Below the pieces are notes generated by a model. That model searched no databases. It saw only the letters and a program-made list of their open reading frames with translations, and was not told the origin of the DNA. A stretch of DNA of 64,000 bases, from the NCBI GenBank assembly GCA_026120035.1, contig JALRME010000007.1, forward strand, positions 992,001 through 1,056,000, given 5' to 3'. Both the position numbers and the translations under genes were made by a program. This document shows, one piece after another, positions 58,144 to 64,000 of the stretch; position 1 is the stretch's first letter, and each line of letters begins with the position of its first letter. Origin of the DNA: Coleophoma eucalyptorum. Its lineage: Eukaryota > Ascomycota > Leotiomycetes > Helotiales > Dermateaceae.

Positions 58144-59570
58144 ACGGAGACTGGTCTCAACTTAAGTGAGAGCGAAGAGAAGACGATGGATGGGCGCGAA
58201 TCTAAACCGGCAGGAGTTAAGAAGAATGCCTTGACAGCTTAGAAGTGTTTAAGTTCTACACAGGCATCAAGGTTTTTCGTAGCGAGCATTTGATAAGAAC
58301 CTGTCATTCGGAGTCGTTCGAGTTTGGAAAAGAACTAGGATTAGATTAGGCTGTTGCAGTACAAGTCTGGATGCTCTGCACCTGTTTATGTGACAATAGA
58401 AGAGGCAATTCCAGGCTCAGCCACATCTACACAAACATCAGGAGTGTCGCACAACAAGCGAGCATGTCATGGCAGGGTGAAGCCATTGGCTCTCTACCTG
58501 TGCACAAGTCAATGCCTCTAATAGCCTGCACGAGTATGTATGATCGGCATCTTAGATTGGTGATACCTGCCCTGTTTCTTCACATTTAGGTGTAGGTCAA
58601 AGATATGCGATGGCGAAGTTGAGGATCCTACAACCAGCCGCACGGGAAGCAGAAACGGCTCGAGGCGACATTGCGGAGCTCTTGCTCGACGAAGTCAATC
58701 TTTCTAGCGGTTGATCCTTTTAGTGGCAGATCGGAGCAGCACTGCCCTCAATGCCCCACTTGACATATTTCCTATAGAGGATGCGATTATGCTATTGATC
58801 AAGAGCGGTGCGAGGTCGAGTACTTGAAACCGATGCTAGAGCTCGTATACGCCGGCGCGGTTTAGGCTGTCTTGAGCGCGTAAGGGATCGCTCGCTAAAT
58901 TGAAACTCAGCTCCGCCAGCTAAAAAGCTTCGTTGGAAAATGTGGGTGGCTTCCGCTGGCCAAACGTCCGGGCTGATGGCCGAGCAGAACAGCCAGACTG
59001 AGAATTATACACAGTAGACGAGAAGCACTTGGCTTCCACGCGCTGTCTTCCCCGGCCTTCACGACGCTGCCATTGCTCGTCTAGATCAGCAACGCGGCAG
59101 GCTGCGTAGAGAGGTTGCCGGCTCGGCTGACGAGCTAGATAGATGTTAACCGGTTGGATATTGCAGGTCAAGCATACAAGGCATTCCTGCAATTCCCTAT
59201 TCAGAGCGGTGGAGGGGCCCCGAAAAGGCATGTTGCTGGTCGGCACTTCGAGATGGAACGGGGAAGTATTTTAGTCGAAACCCGAAACTACTGTCCAGTC
59301 AGACGACTGACTGGTCGTCGCAAGATCGGCCCACGATTTCCCAAACACACGGGGTAAGCCATTGCGCGCGGGCTCGGGTGCCTGTCAGGGCTTGGCGCAT
59401 ATAACGTTCACAATTCCGAGACAGACGGGTGCCAACTTCCTTGCGAGAAGGATAAGACGTCGCTTAAGCGCGTTAACGGACAAGAGAATCTGCCTTGATG
59501 CCCCTCCCTCTGCCAAATGCCGATGGCCGAAAAGAGTGAATCGAGGGAAAATAAAGTAGTAGATGTGACA

Positions 59571-59601
<31 letters not shown>

Positions 59602-59622
59602 CAAGGTCAAGGGCAAGGTCAA
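59571..59622 (+). repeat. GGTCAA hexamer array
   Basis: Five perfect GGTCAA units (59571-59600), then imperfect GCAAGGTCAAGGGCAAGGTCAA. The reverse complement is TTGACC. Confidence 0.9.
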
Positions 59623-60377
59623 GGACGACAAGACCCGGAAAAGGAAGGAAGCAGAGAAGGATGGCAAGATGGAAAAGGCGAACACGAAACCCTTCAACAC
59701 GCCGTATTCGCCCAGATAACACTGACTGATAGCTTGTTACGGGAGAGGAATTCCATGCGACAGTTCCTTGACCAGTCAAAGCCTTTCTCCCTTAGAAGCC
59801 CATGCCGGGGTATACGACTGGGTGGCTTTTTGCTCGGACAGCGCACCTATTCGTACCTCGCGTACTGCGATGGTGTCGGATGAATCTGCTTGGATGCGAA
59901 ACGTTTGTTTTCCCTAGTGCATTGATTGTTTCGCCTGCTCATGGGTTCGTCGAGTTTGAGATGACAGACAGCACGAGTTGCTAACAGCTTGGCTTTTACT
60001 ACACGTCGACGGCGGCTAGCTTAACGTTGACATCTCTTTCAAATGAACCTGCCTCTCTTTTCATTCATCCTCCGCGCATAATCTAGGAGCTTATGACAGC
60101 CTGTTGGCGCGAGCTCTAACTACGTTTTTCATCCGTTTATTGAACCTTTCTACTCATCTGATCCTATCCGCTTCCTGCACCTGCCTGAAGATATCTGGCC
60201 AGTCCTCTTCCAAACCCGGTTTGCTTGATCTGGAGATGTGCAAGATTCACATCCACGTGTATTGATAACATATATACAACCATACCACCGGTGCTGTAAT
60301 AATAGCAACAGTAACACCGCCCATCAAGTGTCGTCCTCATCAAGCAAGCTCAACCAGGAAGACTGCAAGGACCAATA

Positions 60378-61829
60378 ATGTCTGTTAGACACGAAACTAT
60401 ATTGGAGTCTGGACAATGGGATGCTAGCAAGCAAGATGGTATTCTTTCTGCCAGCAAAGCACACAACGCTGCACAGTGGTGCATGGAAACCATACGCCCT
60501 TCGGTCTTGACCAGAGTAGGGCCCAAAAGACAAATCAGGCGGACAGCTTATCTCGATGGACTACGAGGATTTGCTGCATTTTTGGTCTACTGGCAACATC
60601 ATCAATTATGGCCGCGTGCTGGTGGGGATGCAATCTTTGAAAATGCATTTGGCTATCAGAACAAGTACTACTTCGCCTGTCTACCAGTTATCCGAACTTT
60701 CTTTTCAGGTGGACATTTTGCTGTTGCAGTTTTCTTCATTATTTCTGGATATGTCCTCTCCACCAAGCCTTTGACATTTATTCATTCCGGGGAATATAGC
60801 AAACTTGGGGACAATCTAGCCTCAGCACTTTTCCGACGTTGGTTGCGTCTCCATCTCCCTGTGATTGTTGTCAGTTTCATCTACATGACTACCTGGCATG
60901 CCTTCGGCATCTGGACTGTAGCACCGGAGCATAAACTCACGTACCGCGAAGAGATTTGGAATTTCTACCTAGAATTCAAGAATTTCTCCTTTGCCTTTCG
61001 CCAAGGTGGAGAGGCTTGGTTCACTTACAACTTTCCGACGTGGTCAATTCCGGTGGAGTTTCGGGGCTCTATCATAGTGTATACAGCGCTCCTAGCATTT
61101 TCGAGGTGCACCAAGAATGCCCGACTCTTGGGCCAGCTTATTCTGATATTCTATTTTATGTATATCGTAGATGGATGGTACGGTGCCATGTTCATGACCG
61201 GCATGCTCCTGTGTGAGCTCGATATCCTTGCTCGGACCAACGAACTACCACGATTCATTTCCAGGCTAGAGCCATACAAAACAACCTTATTCTACGGCGC
61301 CTTTGCCATGAGTGCTTTCCTTAGTGGGGTACCCTCTCATACCAACGATGTAGAAGTGCTAAGGAATTCTCCGGGCTGGTACTACCTGTCTTTCTTCAAG
61401 TCGCAGGCTGTCTGGGATTTGAAGTGGTTCTACCTATTCTGGGCTGCTCTATTTCTTGTGGTGTCGATTCCGCGAATTAACTGGCTGAGAGCTTTCTTTG
61501 AGAATCGTTTCAATCAGTACTTAGGTCGAATCTCTTTCGCTCTATATCTTGTCCATGGACCGGTCCTCTGGACAGTCGGCGATCGATTGTACACTGCTGC
61601 GGGATGGCACAGGGAGTCTCATCTAACTAACATACCTGGTTGGGTTGATATATTCTTGCTATCAAAGGAAGGCCCGCTGGGGTTCGAGCTGAGCTTTTTA
61701 CTTCCACATCTTGTTATTTTACCACTTACTTTCTGGTTAGCGGAGGTTGTCACGAAGTTGATCGATGAGCCCAGTGTTAGGCTCTCGCAGTGGTTATATG
61801 AGAGAATTTTGCCGCAGCAGAGTCAATGA
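60378..61829 (+). CDS. Membrane acyltransferase (acyltransferase_3 family), paralogue B
   Basis: Second acyltransferase_3 protein, intronless, 483 residues. Signature RTAYLDGLRGFAAFLVYWQH near residue 60 with a double His; AVFFIISGYVLSTKPL, FPTWSIPVEFRGS and ISFALYLVHGPVLWTVG align block for block with paralogue A. A long lumenal-type segment (YQNKYYFACLPVIRTFFSG) follows helix one. About ten hydrophobic segments. Divergent from the GT32 gene and 2.3 kb away. Acyl donor and acceptor unknown; cell-surface glycan, glycolipid or a secondary metabolite are possible. Confidence 0.88.
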   Translation: MSVRHETILESGQWDASKQDGILSASKAHNAAQWCMETIRPSVLTRVGPKRQIRRTAYLDGLRGFAAFLVYWQHHQLWPRAGGDAIFENAFGYQNKYYFACLPVIRTFFSGGHFAVAVFFIISGYVLSTKPLTFIHSGEYSKLGDNLASALFRRWLRLHLPVIVVSFIYMTTWHAFGIWTVAPEHKLTYREEIWNFYLEFKNFSFAFRQGGEAWFTYNFPTWSIPVEFRGSIIVYTALLAFSRCTKNARLLGQLILIFYFMYIVDGWYGAMFMTGMLLCELDILARTNELPRFISRLEPYKTTLFYGAFAMSAFLSGVPSHTNDVEVLRNSPGWYYLSFFKSQAVWDLKWFYLFWAALFLVVSIPRINWLRAFFENRFNQYLGRISFALYLVHGPVLWTVGDRLYTAAGWHRESHLTNIPGWVDIFLLSKEGPLGFELSFLLPHLVILPLTFWLAEVVTKLIDEPSVRLSQWLYERILPQQSQ

Positions 61830-62334
61830 TAGATAGTATATCTTAGGTATCTTTCTTCAAGTTTGTTATAGATGGGAAACCCTTTCATGGAAGGAGATCT
61901 GTGCATATTTAACGTTATCAGCAAGCTCAGGGTTTATTTAACATCAATTAAAGCCTTTCGATTATATATAGATTGGCAATCTCGTACTCTTTCCAAGGTG
62001 TCTGCAATTAAAACCTATAGAAATTGATGGAAATGTCAAGGTTACTAATACAGGGTATAATATCGTGACCTTGCGATCTCTTAGTCGCAATTGGTAATGG
62101 CCAAATCTCATATTGGCGACGAACTGCGGCATTGTTTACGAGTTTTAATTCAACCACCAAAAACCCATGTCTCAGCGATAAATTTAGTGGCCTAGTCAAT
62201 CTATAAGTTTGTCACGCATTTGTAGTAAATCTATTATTTCATTTGTCTCAAGGCTATGTATTTTGAGAAGTTATACTGAAGCAAGTAACATTGCTTCCTG
62301 AAGTATTAGAATGCAGCAGATCGGTACGTTAAAA
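61830..62334. other. Convergent intergenic region
   Basis: 505 bp between two stop codons; no coding signal. Confidence 0.5.
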
Positions 62335-63731
62335 TTAATCCTCCGGTGAAGGTGGATGAGAAATATTCCCTTCTCCGCGGTCGAGTGTGCTCTGATCCCC
62401 AGTTATGTCTACGTCTTCCCGACCTCTGGCCGTTTCGCCAGAAATTGACGATTCTGGTGGCTTCTCGGTGTGTGCTTCGGGCGCAACAGGTGGAGGAGCT
62501 GAATCATTCATTCTGTTCGACATTATCGCCGACTCCTCCTCCCACACTCTTGTTTCTTTCCGCATCACAGATCTGACCCATGGTAGGGTTATTGCCGCCC
62601 AAATTATAGCCCATAAAAACGGTACTCCCCACCCTAGAACCCGTGTTAGCTTTACATTCGTGATAGAAGGGAGTAGTACATACCAATACCATAAGCAATA
62701 TGGCTAGGTACAGGATGTATGCAGACCACAACCGTGCATGCAATTGCGACGAATAATCCAGGAATCGACCAGAACCACGACTGATCACGCAGCATCTTCC
62801 GGAATAAAGGGCTAGCATTGTATCTAGCTGCCAAGCCCTCACGGAACGGTCGGCCACCTCCAGCATTCACTGCCACAATATCTTCCACGATGTAGTAAAC
62901 ACCTGGTAGTACTTCCTTGCCTTTCGCCGTGGAACTAATCCGGAATGGAGCTTTCCACCCGCACGCGCTGTATACACTCAAAATAAAGATTGGCCCAGAC
63001 AGGGAGTATAGAATGGCCGGTCCTGGCATGGACAGGACTCTCAGGAAGACTATGTGCGGTGCAGCTCCAATGATCAGGAGCGATGTTACAGCCGCGATGG
63101 TCAATACGAGGATCCAATTCGTGATGTCAAAGGCCCATCTTTTGTCGACGCCGAGGGGTTTGAAAAAGCGCTCATTCTTGATTAAGCGCAAGGACCGGAC
63201 TGCGAACTCGACATAGGTAGGTCCACCCCATATTGCTGTAATCACTGCGAATGTAATATACCCCTGAATATTACCACCAAAAGTCATGCCATAATACAGT
63301 ATGATTGGGACGACGCATGCATCAATGATCATCAGCGAAATGTACCCGCCCAGCTTCCATCTCTTGAAACCATGGCGGAATGTGAAGGGGAGTTGAGGCA
63401 AAAGATCTGGATGCTCGTTGTAATACGATTGGAGGTTGCTCGCGCGTCGTCGATATTCTGCCTGAGTTGCTGCGCGACTATCATAATAAGCATCGTGTTC
63501 CTCCTGTTCACGATTATGATGAGAGGATCGCCTTCGGCCAGAGAGTATTCTGCTCAAGCCAACCCCAGACCCCGATCGCATATCTCGCTCGCGACTCGCA
63601 TGCTGCAGAGAATCGTCTTCATCCTCTTCTTGTTGTTGTTCGTATCTCACTCGTCTTGGCCGTTCCGGATGCTGCGGATCAGCTTGATTTGAGTCAGTAT
63701 GGGCGCGAACGCCTCTAACAACTTCGGGCAT
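62335..63731 (-). CDS. Uncharacterised multi-pass membrane protein
   Basis: Exons 63731-62684 and 62633-62335 join through a 50-nt intron; 448 residues. The N-terminal 110 residues are charged and disordered (YEQQQEEDEDD, RRRSSHHNREQEEHD). About six or seven hydrophobic segments follow, for example YISLMIIDACVVPIILYYGM, ITNWILVLTIAAVTSLLIIG and WFWSIPGLFVAIACTVVVCI. The intron join creates HIAYGIGWGVPFLWAIIWA and the protein ends in a hydrophilic Pro/Ser/Glu tail. I start at MPEVVRG because it opens the hydrophilic region; an in-frame ATG at 63815 would add 28 residues. No family recognised beyond fungal integral membrane proteins of this type. Confidence 0.8.
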
Positions 63732-64000
63732 GTCGTTGTTGGGTTGCAATGGGGCGTGATTGCTTGCGTGTAGAGTTATTTTCTCAAAAAACAGAAATCC
63801 GGCGGATTTGAACATGAGACAGGAGCGGCCAAAAATACGTCATTATCATTAGCGACTTCTGAATACCTGGATTAGATCCCGCCGTTAAGGGTGAGTGTGA
63901 ATATCATAGGCTGTAGTGTGTGTTGATAGTTGAACAGCTTTAGCTATGCCGAATCGGAGTTCTGAGAATATACATGTGTGTGCGATTAGCATTCACTTAC
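63732..64000 (-). promoter_or_regulatory. 5' region of the membrane protein gene
   Basis: Upstream sequence to the window edge; possible N-terminal extension up to 63815. No motif claimed. Confidence 0.4.

Larger units (their letters stand above)
58091..60377. other. Long divergent region with short tandem repeats
   Basis: About 2.3 kb between the GT32 start and acyltransferase B. GC-balanced, with short frames only. Contains (GGGAA)n at 58121-58143 and a GGTCAA hexamer array at 59571-59622. Confidence 0.5.

Overview
The window looks like nuclear DNA of a filamentous ascomycete (Pezizomycotina; Leotiomycetes is my weakly held guess from overall protein flavour). Genes are split by short 44-70 nt GT-AG introns, the housekeeping set is typically fungal (septin Cdc11, Sho1, dynactin p24, ceramide synthase), and GC-balanced gene blocks alternate with AT-rich, gene-empty blocks of decayed repeats of the kind left by repeat-induced point mutation (RIP). 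All exon joins were worked out by hand from reading frame, splice sites and family conservation.

Layout. 0-20 kb is a conserved, gene-dense block: an Ist3/RBMX2-type splicing factor, a PROPPIN (Hsv2/Atg18 family), septin Cdc11, a Bax-inhibitor-family membrane protein, ceramide synthase, the osmosensor Sho1, dynactin p24, an AVT-type vacuolar amino acid transporter, mitochondrial ribosomal protein S16 and NAD(P)HX epimerase. 20-23 kb is AT-rich with a TIR element. 23.3-25.9 kb holds a divergent secreted GH3 beta-glucosidase. 26-31.7 kb is AT-rich repeat wreckage. 31.8-42.1 kb is a catabolic or specialised-metabolism neighbourhood that has mostly decayed: two Old Yellow Enzyme (OYE) copies, an aminotransferase fragment, an MFS transporter and an amino acid permease all carry breaks, while one NAD(P)-dependent epimerase-like gene in the middle reads intact. 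42-47.5 kb is nearly gene-free. A tiny CYSTM-type cysteine-rich membrane protein lies at 47.6 kb. 49-52 kb is a second repeat block with two TIR elements, one of which contains a solo LTR with a perfect 5-bp target duplication; an intron-bearing tRNA-Val(UAC) follows, then a ~75-bp-arm inverted repeat. 54-62 kb holds two paralogous membrane acyltransferases (acyltransferase_3 family) flanking a GT32 glycosyltransferase, a plausible glycan or glycolipid decoration locus. The window ends with an uncharacterised multi-pass membrane protein.

The most interesting points are the unnamed TIR family with its nested solo LTR, the acyltransferase-GT32-acyltransferase trio, the selectively decayed metabolic block, the GH3 protein with altered active-site motifs, and a GC-AG intron near the start of the Ist3 gene.
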